Shown: positions 20,395 to 32,185, counted from the first letter of the stretch. The stretch: 64,000 bases of DNA from Doris montereyensis (GCA_037039925.1 JAXRKP010000628.1:73501-137500), one strand, 5' to 3'. Program-made: numbers and translations. Notes: generated from the sequence alone by a model not told the origin.

Positions 20395-23142
20395 ACAGTG
20401 ACAGCAAATTTATACGATTCTATGATTTCTCTGCCGCTAAGAAACGGGAAACAACATCTAAAAAACAGGCAGAATGTGGGGATAGAATGTGTATCCTACA
20501 TAACTTAAATCATAGTGATTATGGAGAAATCAAAGTCATTACTCTGAAACGTTGGGAGACTATTGAGAAATCCAAAGAGAAGCGGCGCCTTGCAGAATGT
20601 GACAGGGAAAAACAATTGTTGATTTGTGAAAGAATACCAACTTTATTTGACTCTATTCATCATGGTTTTCATGAATACTGTTATAATTCATTTACCAATT
20701 TAAGGAACATTAGAAAAAGACATAAAATGTCTGACAAAGAAAGTGAAGCTGGTTGTTCTGGTGGGAAAAGAATTAAGAGTTCATCATTAACTTCCACAGT
20801 TCTGTTGCCTTTGCACTGTCTGTTTTGTGAAAAATATTACAAAGTGGGTCTCTGGGAAAAGGGGAACCAGACAAAGAGACAATCTAGTCAAATGTTACCA
20901 GAATAGCTGAGAAATCCATAAAAGAAGCAGTGGATAGGAAAGCGGACTCCAAACTCGCAGGCCAAGTTGGAAACATTGATCTCATAGCTAAAGAGGCATG
21001 GTACCATAACAGTTGTAGAAAAGCATACACGCGCAAAGAGGAACGAAATGTCCATACATTACACTGTTCGGAAGAGGAGCGAACACAGACGGAAACTAGA
21101 AAAAGGATTCAAGCTTCTGAGGAAAATGCACATTATCAAGCATTTCAGTACATCAGCAAATATGTAGAGGAACATGTCATTGAAAGAGCTGACGTTGTGC
21201 GAATGACTGTTGAAAGAGATGTATTGTAATTATATGCAAACAAATTTCCCAGAGTTTTACAACAAGAACTATAAAACATATAAGCTTAAAGATAAATTAA
21301 ACAATCGCTTTAAATCTAGAATTAGGTTTTGGCACAGGTATGCCGGCACAAGTGACCTTGTGTACTCTGACGAGATTCCGACTGGACAGGCGGTTGGTGC
21401 TGCTTTTGAAAATGCTACTTCCGAAGAAAGGACAATTATAGAAGCTGCTATGATAATACGTCGTGCAGTATATGATGGCCTCGGAGAAAGTAAAATGTTA
21501 TCCTGACCACCTACAGACAGAGATCTTCGCTCAGAGACGGTAGAAATGTTCTTTACTCAAACTCAAAGGATGGCAAACCGAAATCAAATCGATGCCAGCG
21601 CCGTGCCATGTCTACAGGCCAAGATGTATGTTACAATGTCAGCAAAGGTGAATGGAAAATGCCTAAACATATCTTGATAGGAATGAGTGTACGTCATCTT
21701 ACAGGGAATACACAATTAATAAACATCCTTAATCGCCACAGGCATTCAGTCTCCCACTCTTTCCTACTTGAGCAAGACAAATAAAGCTGTCCTCATGCAC
21801 AAAGTTGATGATGTATCAGCTCATCTGAGTCCTGCTAGGGAAAGACAACACATCCACATAAATAGATGGCAATGCTGTCTTTCATACATTATCGAGTTTA
21901 CCAGACACGTTTGGTGAATTAGCCCACAATTTATTTTGCACACTTCCCAAAGTTGCCAAAGTCCACTTTCTCACAGACAACTACAAAGATGAATCCATCA
22001 AATCAATGGAACGTCTGCGAAGAGGTGAATCTCAGGCTTACACAGTACGAGGATCTTCCACAAAGCTTCCAAGAGACTGAAAGTCCTTTCTTATGAATGA
22101 TGACAATAAAAAAACAACTTATACAGTTCCTGCTTGATGAATGGCTCACAAGATACGTATGCAAAGCTCTTGCTGAACAGAGAGATATTCTTTGCATGTG
22201 ACTATATGTGCTTTCTGCTCACCAGTCTTGATGGAGAAACAACGGATTCAAGACCTATTCAAAACCTTTCATCCAGCCATGAGGAAGCAGACACACTCAT
22301 AATCCTTCACAATGTTTACGTTGACAAGACAACAATCACTACTGACACAGATATCATCATCCGTTCACCAGATACTGATGTCTTTCTCCTACTCATTGTA
22401 TTCTGTCAAAGATTCACGCACCCTTTATATTTTGACACAGGGACGGGAAACACAAGAAAGATGAGCCACATTCAAACTCTCTGTCAGAAAATCCAAATTA
22501 GCGTACAGGATTCTGTCCTCGGACTTCATGCTTTCACTGGCTGCGATGTGAATAGTGCTTTTGTGCAGAAAGGAAAAGCAAAGCCTCTTAATCTTCTTAT
22601 GAAAAATCCAGAATATGCACTCGCTTTCAAAGAATTGGGGAAGTCTGAAACAATATCTGATGATTTATTTTGTCAGCTGGAGAAGTTTGTACGTCATCTG
22701 TATGGGAAGCCTCTACTCGAGCACAAATAAACTTCGGCACGATCTTGTACATCAAAAATATGTAGTGAAAGGACAATGCCTTCTTTCAAGCTTTGAAGGA
22801 TTTGACATAAGTTTGCTACCACCATGTAGGGCAGCTGTCCATATGCATACCCTGAGAGCAAACTACCAATCAATGATATTTGATATGGAAACAAGCTGAC
22901 ATTGCTCAACCGGTTATTCCAAATCCAGAGGGTCATGGATGGAAGAAAGATGTCAACGGGATGCTGTCTTTTGATTGGTGTGAATACCTAGTCCTCAACA
23001 GCTTGCTGATATACTCTCTGAAACGGAAACAAGCCAAGAGCAAGATAGTGATAAAGAAGACGACCAACTCGACATAACCAATTGTGCAGACGGACAAGAC
23101 GCCATAGACTCAGAAAGTAGTGAAGATGAGGACTGTGATTAA
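20395..23142 (+). pseudogene. Multi-copy animal gene with zinc-finger-like N-part and flap-nuclease-like acidic motif, decayed
   Basis: A strong 3' splice site (T-rich tract then TTTCAG at 20394) precedes coding-like sequence. Blocks in order: a Cys/His region CILHNLNH and YCYNSFT (about 20490-20700); LHCLFCEK (about 20812); AKEAWYHNSCRKAY (about 20985-21030); NYKTYKLKDKLNNRF (about 21270-21315); PPTDRDLRSE (about 21508); then SSHEEADTLIILH (about 22269-22310), IIRSPDTDVFLLL (about 22356-22395) and LGLHAFTGCDVNSAF (about 22518-22562). Further blocks are DISLLPPCRAAV (about 22806) and NPEGHGWKK. Acidic residues in HEEADT and SPDTDV are spaced as in XPG/PIN-type nucleases, which is my inference. 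At least five frame shifts, a deletion near 21660-22080 and a TGA at 21505-21507 where Trp would fit. Confidence 0.6.
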
Positions 23143-23384
23143 TCAAAACAAGTAATGCCCTTTATGATAGATAACTCAACATGGAATGAATACAAATCTT
23201 TTTTTTACTTTTTTTGGCATTTTTGTTGTTTTCAAAGCTTTTTGTTTGGCAACAGGTAAATAAGCGTTGTTTCCAAATTCTAAGCAAGTCATCAGTGAAA
23301 GTTTTATACCACGTACTCGTACTTGTATTCAAGTAATTTTTCTAACAAAGAGTTTTTGTGGGTGAAAAACTATTAACCGGAATG

Positions 23385-24258
23385 ACTAGATCTATTGATT
23401 GCTATACATTTTGGTCTCAATACTATTTTTTGTGAACTGTTCCCATTTTTTGAAAAGGGTTTTTTTTTCACAGAAAGCACATATCATATACTTCAGAATA
23501 TCATAATGGTATAAGTTCCTAGGGAGCTACGAGGGGTAGATTAAGTGGCCCAGAGCCTCTAAGTTGATTTTTTTTTCAAATTCCTAGTAAATCGCTTAAA
23601 CGTGTCTCTTCCGCTATGTAAATCAAGTATTTTTTAAAACAATATATTGTGTGTGTGCAAAAGTATAAACTTATTTCTGAATGCCTATTGAATTCTGCAT
23701 GTTTTTTGTCTAAAAACTATTTTTGTGAAATTGCACTTATTAATGACCTGTAATCAGAGGCCATAACTCTTCACTGTGTATGTATATTGGTTTGAAAACT
23801 ATTTTTTCACAGAAAGCATATAACATGTACTTTCTGAATATCATAATGGCATAACATTCTAGGGAGTTAGGAGGGGTAAATTAAGTGGCACAGGGCTTCT
23901 AAGTTGATTGTTCTCATATTCCTAGTAATTCACCTTTAAATGTTGTTATTTTCGCTATGTATATCAGTAGATTTATTTTACCAATATTTTTATGTGCAAA
24001 AATAAATTTGTCACCATTTAAATGATTATTTTATGAATGCCTATTGGATGTTGCATGTTTTTGATCTGAATACTATTTTTGTGAAATTGCACTTAATGAC
24101 CTCTAATCAGGGGCCATAACTCCTCTTATTATGTAAATATTTTTGTGCAAACTTTTTTTTTACACAAAAGCTCATATCATATACTTTCATAAAATCATAA
24201 TGGCAAAAAAATCCCTAGGGGGGGGGGGGGAAGGGGGGGGCCCCAGTGGCCCACAGAC
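23385..24258. repeat. Three diverged tandem copies of a roughly 340-bp subterminal repeat
   Basis: The phrase ATCATAATGG followed by CTAGGG...AGGGGTA-ATTAAGTGGC and CTTCTAAGTTGATT occurs at about 23500 and 23840, and in degenerate form (CTAGGGGGG, AGTGGCCCACA) at about 24198. Each is preceded by a TTTTTTCACAGAAAGC-like segment and GGCCATAACTC (copies 2 and 3). The last copy forms the right TIR, so the terminal repeat has been amplified inward. Confidence 0.72.
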
Positions 24259-24265
24259 TAGTACG

Positions 24266-24335
24266 CACGCATCGCAAAAACAGGCGCGACGGCCTCAGGA
24301 GGACATGGGACGAAGACTTAAGAAGGATTGATCCA
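24266..24335 (+). mobile_element. Possible LINE C-terminal scrap flanking the TIR element
   Basis: Reads RKNRRDGLRRTWDEDLRRI, resembling the Arg-rich end of many non-LTR ORF2 proteins (RRRGRP-x-RTW type). It is only about 23 residues, so the call is weak. If right, the TIR element inserted beside or into an older LINE. Confidence 0.3.
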
Positions 24336-24695
24336 TCTTGTTGTAGTCCGTCTTGGGGGGCAAATGTAGGAGCCGGCGGGTCTATTTTTGGTAACGCTAT
24401 TTTTAGCCTCCTTTATTTTAACCTCCTTTACTTTACGTTAAGAAAGCTTACCTCGTAGCGTAACTCGTAATGAAGCACAAAACAATGAGTCATTGAATGA
24501 ATGAGTCAAATCTGATAATTGTTGTAATTCACGAAATATATAAATAGACTAGATCTTGAGTGTATAATGTAAATTGTATCATCCTGTGTCTAGATGTACC
24601 TCCAACTTTGATATTATTTATTACATTCAGACACGCGGTCAAACCAAAGGAAGCTAAATAAACTTTACATAAAAATACACCTGCCAGCTCCCTAC
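24336..24695. other. Non-coding spacer
   Basis: No gene or repeat that I can support, apart from a T-rich CCTCCTTTA-x-TTTA doublet near 24398-24436. Confidence 0.35.
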
Positions 24696-25100
24696 TGTCC
24701 CATGGTAGCCAGCCGCCAACCGGTTCCTTGCTATCCCACGGTAGCCAGCCATCCGAGCAGTTCCCTGCTGTCCCACGGTCAGCCGGCCGAGTGGTTCCCT
24801 GCTGTCCCACGGTGGTCAGCCGGCCGAGCGGTTCCTGCTGTCCCACGGTGGTCAGCCGGCCGAGCGGTTCCCTGCTGTCCCATGGTGGTCAGCCGGCCGA
24901 GCGGTTCCCTACTGTCTCATGGTGGTCGCCGGCCGAGCGGTTCCCTGTTGTCCCATGGTGGTCAGCAGCCGGCCGAGCGGTTCCCTGCTGTCCGATGGTG
25001 GTCAGCCGCCGAGCGGTTCCCTGCTGTCCGATGGTGGTCAGCCGGCCGAGTGGTTCCCTGTCCCACGGTGGTCAGCCGGCCGAGCGGTTACTTGCTGTCG
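24696..25100. repeat. About 37-bp GC-rich minisatellite
   Basis: About 11 copies of GGTTCCCTGCTGTCCCACGG followed by TGGTCAGCCGGCCGAGC, with single-base indels. CpG-rich, unlike its AT-rich surroundings. Long overlapping frames here are repeat artefacts. Confidence 0.92.
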
Positions 25101-26735
25101 GTGTAGGGGTTTTGATGTCCGAAATTTCTTTCTTTATCAGTTCCCATTCTACCTTCCAGTGTATGAGTATTAGATGTCCGAAATGATCTTTCTTTATCAG
25201 TTGCCATTTTACCTTCTGGTATATATGGGTTATAGATGCCCGAAATGATCTTTCTTTATCAGTTGCCATTCTACCTTCTGGTATATATGGGTTTTAGATG
25301 CCCGAAATGATTTCTTTCTTCATCAGGTCACATTCTACCTTCCGGTGTATGGGTTTTAGACGCCCCGAAATGATCTTTTCTTTATCAGCTGCCATTCTAC
25401 CTTCCGGTGTATGGGTTTTAGATGCCTGAAATGATCTTTCTTTCTTTATCAGTTGCCATTCTACCTTCTGGTATATGGGTTTTAGATGCCCGAAATGATC
25501 TTTCTTTTCTTTAACAGCTGCCATTCTACCTTCCTGTATATGGGTTTTAGATGCCCGAAATTATCTTTCTTTCTTAATCACCTGCCATTCTACCTTCCTG
25601 TATGTGGGTTTTAGATGCCCGAAATGATCTTTCCTTCTTTAACAGCTGCCATTCTACCTTCCGGAGTATGGGTTTTAGATGCCTGAAATGATCTTTCTTT
25701 CTTTATCAGTTGCCATTCTACCTTCTGGTATATGGGTTTTAGATGCCCGAAATGATCTTTCTTTCTTTAACAGCTGCCATTCTACCTTCCGGTGTATGGG
25801 GTTTTAGATGCCTGAAATGATCTTTCTTTCTTTAACAGCTGCCATTCTACCTTCAGGTATATGGGTTTTAGATGCCCAAAATTATCTTTCTTTCTTAATC
25901 ACCTGCCATTCTACCTTCCTGTATGTGGGTTTTAGATGCCCGAAATGATCTTTCCTTCTTTAACAGCTGCCATTCTACCTTCCGGAGTATGGGTTTTAGA
26001 TGCCTGAAATGATCTTTCTTTTCTTTATCAGTTGCCATTCTACCTTCTGGTATATGGGTTTTAGATGCCCGAAATGATCTTTTTTCTTTCTTTAACAGCT
26101 GCCATTCTACCTTCCTGTATATGGGTTTTAGATGCCCGAAATGATCTTTCTTTCTTTAACAGCTGCCATTCTACCTTCCTGTATATGGGTTTTAGATGCC
26201 CGAAATGATCTTTCTTTCTTTAACAGCTGCCATTCTACCTTCCTGTATATGGGTTTTAGATGCCCGAAATGATCTTTCCTTCTTTAACAGCTGCCATTCT
26301 ACCTTCCTGTATGTGGGTTTTAGATGCCCGAAATGATCTTTCCTTCTTTAACAGCTGCCATTCTACCTTCCGGGATCTTTCCTTCTTTAACAGGGTTTTA
26401 GATGCCCGAAATGATCTTTCCTTCTTTAACAGCTGCCATTCTACCTTCCTGTATATGGGTTTTAGATGCCCGAAATGATCTTTCTTTCTTCATCACCTGC
26501 CATTCTACATTCCGGTATATGGGTTTTAGATGCCCGGAATGATCTTTCTTCTCCATCAGGTCACATTTTACCTTCCGGTGTATTGGTTTTAGATGCCCGA
26601 AATGATCTTTCTTCATCAGTTGCCATTCTACCTTCCAGTATATGGGTTTTAGATGCCCGAAATGAACTTTCTTTCTTTAACAGCTGCCATTCTACCTTCC
26701 AGTATATGGGTTTTAGATGCTTGAAATGATCTTCC
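25101..26735. repeat. About 60-bp minisatellite with a 3'-splice-site-like core
   Basis: About 28 copies of a unit containing GGTTTTAGATGCCCGAAATG, ATCTTTCTTTCTTTAACAG and CTGCCATTCTACCTTC. The pyrimidine tract plus CAG mimics a splice acceptor on plus. The right edge lies against the 3' end of the LINE at 26736. Confidence 0.93.
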
Positions 26736-28060
26736 TCCAGGCAGCCCTGTCCTGACATTTTCTGTTTCCTTCCGTGAGAGTTAAATTTCTTTATATCTTA
26801 TTCCCACTTTCTGCCTTTTGGTCATTTACCTTGAGTTTTAGCACTGTATACTGATTTAGCTATTCTATTGTCATTCTTTTCTATCTTAGTTTATATGCTA
26901 TCTGTTTTGGTTTTGATCTCTTATTGTTGTGTTTCTGATCTTGTCTCTTAATTATCCCTACTACTACTACTCTTCTTAGATATTGCTTTCTGGCTGCCTG
27001 CACTCTACTGTATTCCCTGCCGTCTAAGGTCCAGGTTTCACTGTCATAGAGGAGAGTAGGACAATCAACTGTGTTGTATGCTGCCATTTTGGTTTTTGTT
27101 GACAATTCTTGTTTACCTACAAATGCCTTTCATAGATGGTTATATATTGCCCTTGTTTTTTTATTCTCTGGCTGATTTCTTCTCTTAGTTTTCCTCTGAG
27201 TTAATCATTACTCCTAAGTAATTTTAGTTTTGAACTTGTTCTAAATGCTCCTGCCCAATTTAAGATTTTGTGTTTAACTTCCCTAGTTAAAAGCATTGTT
27301 TTGCTTTTCTTTGCATTTACTCTCATTCCTCTTTTATTTAATTCATCATTCATTATGTTGATATTTGACTGGAGGTCCCTTTCTGATTTTCCAAACAGAA
27401 CTAGATCATCAGCAAATGAAAGCATTGATATATTTACTGGTTTGAGCTTCCACATACCTACATTCATTTTCTTCAGTCTTGAGGATGCCTTTGCGACTGA
27501 GTCCATAAATGTGATAAACAAAAGAGGATTTAAAATACAACCTTGTCTTACTCCTATATCTACATCAAATTCTGCAGATACATTTCCAGCTACTCTCACT
27601 GCACATGTTGGTTTGTTGTAAAAACTTTTAATGGCTTCTATTAAACTTTGCTCTACGTTGTGTTCTTTTAAGGAATGCCATAGTTCGTCCCCGTCACACT
27701 GTCAAATGCATTTCTAAGTCGATGAAACACAGGTGCAAGTCGACGTTTCTCTCAAGGAATTTTTCTATTATTTGTTTAATTGTAAATATGCGATCTTGTA
27801 CACTTCTTCCTGGTCTAAATCCACTCTGGTGTTCTTCAATCTGAACCTCTACTCTTTTCCTTAGTCTCATTTCCAGAATCCTGGCATACAGTTTTCCTGG
27901 TACGCTAAGCAGTGATATCCTTCTATAGTTTGAGCATTCCATGGTTGATCCTTTCTTGTGTATTGGTACTACCGTTCCCTTATTCCAGTCGTCTGGCACC
28001 TGTTTGGACTTCCATGCTTGTTGACATATTGCATGTAGTAGTTTGTTTGCTCTCTCCTAG
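26736..28060 (-). mobile_element. RTE-like non-LTR retrotransposon, 5'-truncated, broken RT
   Basis: On minus, RT blocks run PDDWNKGTVVPIHKKGS (about 27950-28000), GFRPGRSVQDRIF, LHLCFIDLE, then after a break near 27700 FDVDIGVRQGCILNPLL (about 27520-27570) and SFADDLVLFG (about 27395-27425), which is the catalytic FADD box. They are followed by the C-terminal PTLLYDSETWTL (about 27030-27065). Same family as the copies at 37150 and 61690. It begins abruptly at about 28058, where the other copy continues upstream, so it is 5' truncated in the usual way for target-primed insertion. The 3' end at about 26740 abuts the 60-bp minisatellite. Confidence 0.85.
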
Positions 28061-29970
28061 TGTTCACACATACACCTAATTAAAGGTATTTCTGATCTTC
28101 ATGCTGTAAAGTACATTATAAGTGTCTATTTCCTATATGGATTACTATTAGTTGTGAAAATGTGACATTTAATAACAAAAATATGAAGAAATAAAATCTG
28201 ATTTCCTAGAACCAAAATAGCAATAAATCGAAACTAAATGAGCTAGAAGGTTAAAAAATGCATCAAATAAAAGGTAATTATGAGCTTCATGCTGTAAAGT
28301 ACATTAAAATTTTATCTATATGGATTACTATTAATTGTGAAAAATATGAAATTGATTTCCTAGAACCAAAATAGGAATAACTCGGTAACCTAATGAGCTA
28401 GAGGGTCCAAGCATTCATCAAAGTATTGAGAAGTTAAGCTTGAATTAAAAAAATATAATAAGTTATCAGGACAATGTTTTTTGCTAATGATAATAAGCAT
28501 CATCTGTGATAGTAATACAATAGTATTATTAAATCCTAGAAGAGTAACTCAATCTTCATTGCTATTAAATTTTGTATCATCCTTGGTTTACAATTCTTCA
28601 TAACCTTCACTTTCTACGCTATCTCTCTTATTTAAATCTTGCGTCAAGTCTCATGAGATCTTTCCGCCATTTCCAAAATAGTTTGCTCTGCACGGTCATC
28701 AGCACTTCTCTTCTTCTTTGGAGGTGGGGATCCATTCTCCCTTCTGCCGTCACTGTTGCCTTCTGTCTCACTGAGCAAACTAGAGTACAATGCTTTTACA
28801 GTGCCTGTCCCCAGACGTAGATGCTTTTGATTCAGATAAAGTTATATCCCTGCTCCAGAAATGACACAACTTATTGTTCTCCCATTTGAAGGCAGGAACT
28901 CAGGACCGCTGTCACTCTGTGGCAGATTGGAGTCTTTGTCACACGGACGTCTCTGGCACTAGTTTGCACAGCCATTTCTGCAGTTGAAAAACAAACTAGA
29001 AAAAAAAAAACCTTAACATTTCATTCAAAATGAGGTGACATAAAGCTTTCATATATATATTATTTTATTTATGTAGTAATTTACAAAGACAAAATTCTAT
29101 TTAAATATAGGCCTAAGTAGTAGTATGAATGTGAGGCAGCCGCAACAGGCTACCTTTGGGAAAAGGGTAATTAAACTTATAGCAATAGTTATACAGTGGA
29201 AATCGGATGTAACAGGATCCATGAGGGAGACGTTTCACTCCTGATTGGGAGAGGGGGGTGTGTGTTCATGGTCAGTGTCAGGAATGGTAACAAAAGTCAT
29301 AGTACAGTGTGTCTGACTGTGGGAGTCCTTCCATCTAAACGTTATATTATGAATGCATGCCAACAAGTTTGTTGGAATTTGTGTGTGTGTGTGTGTGTGT
29401 GTGAGTGATTCGAGTTCATATGCTGTTCAAAGTAAAGTACTTAATTGTGGCAACCCACCCACCCCCCCACCCTCCCAAAAAAATTAATTTAAAAATCTCA
29501 TTCGATTCATAAGCCTCAAACCCAAATATGCTTAATGGTCCGGACATTTTCTCTCTAAATTCTAAGGCAACAATACAAAATTGTTACGATATTTCACTCG
29601 TGTCCGGCTGTAGAGCCACACATCTAAAATCCAGGTCTAAACTTCGTTGAACTAGCGTGGTACCTCTAGACCCGTTTAAAACTAATAAAACTTGCTGACA
29701 ATGACATAGCAAATTACAAGCTTGTAGTACCGTACTCACACATGCCGCCATGATATTAATTAAATTCATACATTTTCTTTGTTACTTGTTACACTGCAAT
29801 TTGCAATTGCGATATCAACGATTAACTCGCTGTGCAACCCTCGCCATTCCATAATGTCACCCACCACCCTCCACAGCGACGACATTTTTGTTGCACCATT
29901 TTCGATATTTATTATGTATTTACTTCATTTTAAACAACTCAATGATATAGAGAAATAAAGAATTTACTCA
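28061..29970. other. Mostly unique non-coding DNA; weak exon-like stretch 28600-28990 (minus)
   Basis: Two similar stretches (GCTGTAAAGTACATTA with TATATGGATTACTATTA and CTAGAACCAAAATAG) recur at about 28100-28240 and 28290-28400, a diverged tandem duplication. On minus near 28730-28650 a segment reads GSPPPKKKRSADDRAEQTIL, with a charged helical continuation, as in linkers of Myb/SANT-like genes, but frames break and no splice pair is convincing. A (GT)11 tract lies at 29382-29403 and a C-rich run at 29455-29475. Confidence 0.4.
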
Positions 29971-29971
29971 C

Positions 29972-30017
29972 CAGTGAGGGCTTTCAATTTGTCGAATGTA
30001 AAATGTAATGTAATCAT
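29972..30017 (-). CDS. Putative first coding exon of an unidentified host gene
   Basis: ATG at 30017 opens MITLHFTFDKLKAL and the frame runs into CACTG|GTGAGTAA (donor GT at 29971-29970), a near-consensus 5' splice site. About 280-400 bp upstream lie a palindromic E-box and a CCAAT box. A 10-codon upstream frame (ATG 30301) and other short frames precede it. The protein is not recognised and no second exon is seen before the LINE at 28060. The call rests on the donor and promoter only. Confidence 0.38.
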
Positions 30018-30339
30018 GTTTTGTTCAGTATTATTGCACCTGTCGTACCACCGGGCGGTTGATTATCTACGGGAAGAGCCACCATTGAGATCCACACAAA
30101 TACTTGAATGGTCGGGTCAGGGGTGAAAAGCTCCATTAGTCTTAAATTAAGCTCGTTCCCCTCGCCGTCTTGTAAAAACACTTGAGAGGAATATGCAATT
30201 GTTATAGAAAAAAGGATGAGTTTTCTAATGGTGTCAATCAAAACAGGCCCCTTCGTCTCAAAGTGTTGCTAATTTTCAACTCGTTTGCTTTTCCTCGGCA
30301 TGGTCTAAAAGTCGTTGATTGCTTGATATCAGAGTAAGC

Positions 30340-30430
30340 CTGAGTTCGCCCCTCTTCCAGTCACGTGACTTTTACTAGTATTCAGCCAATGACGCGAGTG
30401 GAAGTCGAAAATAAAAAGAGGGGTAAAACA
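30340..30430. promoter_or_regulatory. Putative promoter: GTCACGTGAC E-box and CCAAT
   Basis: The perfect palindrome GTCACGTGAC (30360-30369) is the bHLH-zip (TFE/USF, CLEAR-type) site in its best form. CCAAT at 30386-30390 is followed by GACGCG. Base composition is locally GC-richer. The position fits a promoter firing leftward into the exon at 30017; it could be bidirectional. Binding is inferred. Confidence 0.42.
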
Positions 30431-30469
30431 AACCGGTCTTCGAAATTGCCGGGACTGGGTGAAGTCGCG

Positions 30470-30950
30470 CTTCATGCCATGTCTTTTACAATACTAAGCT
30501 CAAGTCATGTCAAAAATACTAAGTTCAAGTCATGTCTTTTACAATACTAAGCTCAAGTCATGTCTTTTACAATACTAAGCTCAAGTCATGTCTTTTACAA
30601 TACTAAGCTCAAGTCATGTCTTTTACAATACTAAGCTCAAGTCATGTCTTTTACAATACTAAGCTCAAGTCATGTCTTTTACAATAATAAGCTCAAGTCA
30701 TGTCTTTTACAATAATAAGCTCAAGTCATGTCTTTTACAATACTAAGCTCAAGTCATGTCTTTTACAATACTAAGCTCAAGTCATGTCTTTTACAATAAT
30801 AAGCTCAAGTCATGTCTTTTACAATACTAAGCTCAAGTCATGTCTTTTACAATACTAAGCTCAAGTCATGTCTTTTATAATACTAAGCTCAAGTCATGTC
30901 TTTTACAATACTAAGCTCAAGTCATGTCATGTCTTTACAATACTAAGCTC
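30470..30950. repeat. 28-bp minisatellite
   Basis: About 17 copies of AAGTCATGTCTTTTACAATA followed by CTAAGCTC, very homogeneous (mainly CTAAG/ATAAG variation), which suggests recent expansion. It begins about 100 bp from the E-box/CCAAT cluster. Confidence 0.95.
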
Positions 30951-31114
30951 TCACAAAACACATCGGGAATGAATCAGATTAAGAACTACACAATTGAAAC
31001 GATTAAAAACAGATCTTTCAAATGGTTTTTTATTTCATAATGAAGAGAAAAGTTTGTGAGGAGATGTAAAGTAGGAAAGTTTAACAATTTTCTCCAATTT
31101 CTCGCCTGCCCGGT

Positions 31115-32064
31115 ATATATATGTGTGTGTGTATATGTCCTCTTGTCTGTAATTTTGATAAAAGTAGTTTTATATCATATATATGTATAAGCGTACTTTC
31201 GTCTGTAATTTGATAATTAAAAGTAGTTATATATGTATATGTGTCCTTTTGTTTGTAATTGGATAAAATTAGTTATATATGTATATGTGTCCTTTTGTCT
31301 GTAATTGGATAAAATTAGTTATATACGTATATGTGTCCTTTTGTCCGTAATTTGACAAAAGTAGTTATATATGTATATGTGTTCTTCCATCTGTAATTTG
31401 ATAAAAGTACCTATATATGTATATGTGACATTTCATCTGTAATTTGATAAAAGTAGTTATATATGTATATGTGACATTTCATCTGTAATTTGATAAAAAA
31501 GTAGTTATATATGTATATGTGACATTTCATCTGTAATTTGATAAAAGTACTTATATATGTATATGTGACATTTCATCTGTAATTTGATAAAAGTAGTTAT
31601 ATATGTATATGTGACATTTCATCTGTAATTTGATCAAAGTAGTTATATATGTATATGTGACATTTCATCTGTAATTTGATAAAAGTAGTTATATATGTAT
31701 ATGTGTCCTTTTTGTCTGTAATTTGACGAAAGTAGTTATATGTATACAAGTGGCCTATTGTCTGTAATTTGATAAAAGTATCTATATATGTACATGTGTT
31801 CTTTCATCTGTAATTTGATAAAAGTATTTATATATGTCTATGTGTCCTTTGTCTGTAATTTGACGAAAGTAGTTATATATGTCTATGTGCCATTTTGTCT
31901 GTAATTTGACAAAAGTAGTTATATATGTATATGTGTCCTTTTCGTCTGTAATTTTATAAAAGTAGTTATATATGCCTTTGTGTCCTTCCGTCTGTAATTT
32001 GATAAATTAGTTATATATATATGTGCCTATTTTCTCCTTTTCGTTTGTAATTTGATAAAAGTAG

Positions 32065-32157
<93 letters not shown>

Positions 32158-32185
32158 TATTTTTCTCCTTTCGTCTGTAATTTGA
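31115..32185. repeat. About 46-bp minisatellite with embedded (AT)n
   Basis: About 22 copies of GTCTGTAATTTGATAAAAG followed by TAGTTATATATGTATATGTG and CCTTTT or ACATTTC. In the penultimate copy the ATATATAT core has grown into an (AT)43 tract at about 32067-32152, so a dinucleotide repeat arose inside a minisatellite unit. Confidence 0.95.

Larger units (their letters stand above)
19700..24258. mobile_element. TIR-bounded 4.6-kb element carrying a nuclease-like gene
   Basis: Both ends carry the same sequence in opposite orientation. Read inward to outward, GGCCATAACTC, TGTGCAA, a TCATA...CTTTC block, AAAATCATA-x-TGGCAAAAA, TCCCTAGGGGGG and CCAGT-x-GCCCAC occur in order at 19824 down to 19701 (minus) and at 24112 up to 24256 (plus). 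A heptamer TAGTACG occurs outside each end (19687-19693 and 24259-24265), at slightly different spacing. Inside is one decayed gene (20395-23142) and, at the right, three diverged copies of a roughly 340-bp repeat that includes the TIR. This has the build of a DNA transposon. I do not know a described family with this gene. Confidence 0.68.

Noticed and set aside
22694..22936. Minus-strand ORF in the TIR element
   Set aside because: Antisense of the decayed nuclease-like gene (DISLLPPCRAAV block on plus).
30014..30241. 75-codon minus ORF with a signal-peptide-like start
   Set aside because: It starts at a TTG, its upstream in-frame ATG is followed by a stop, and it overlaps the leader of the better-supported exon at 30017. 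More likely 5' UTR.
30470..30950. Possible CRISPR array
   Set aside because: No repeat-spacer alternation: the 28-bp units are contiguous. The same holds for the other arrays, and the sequence is eukaryotic.
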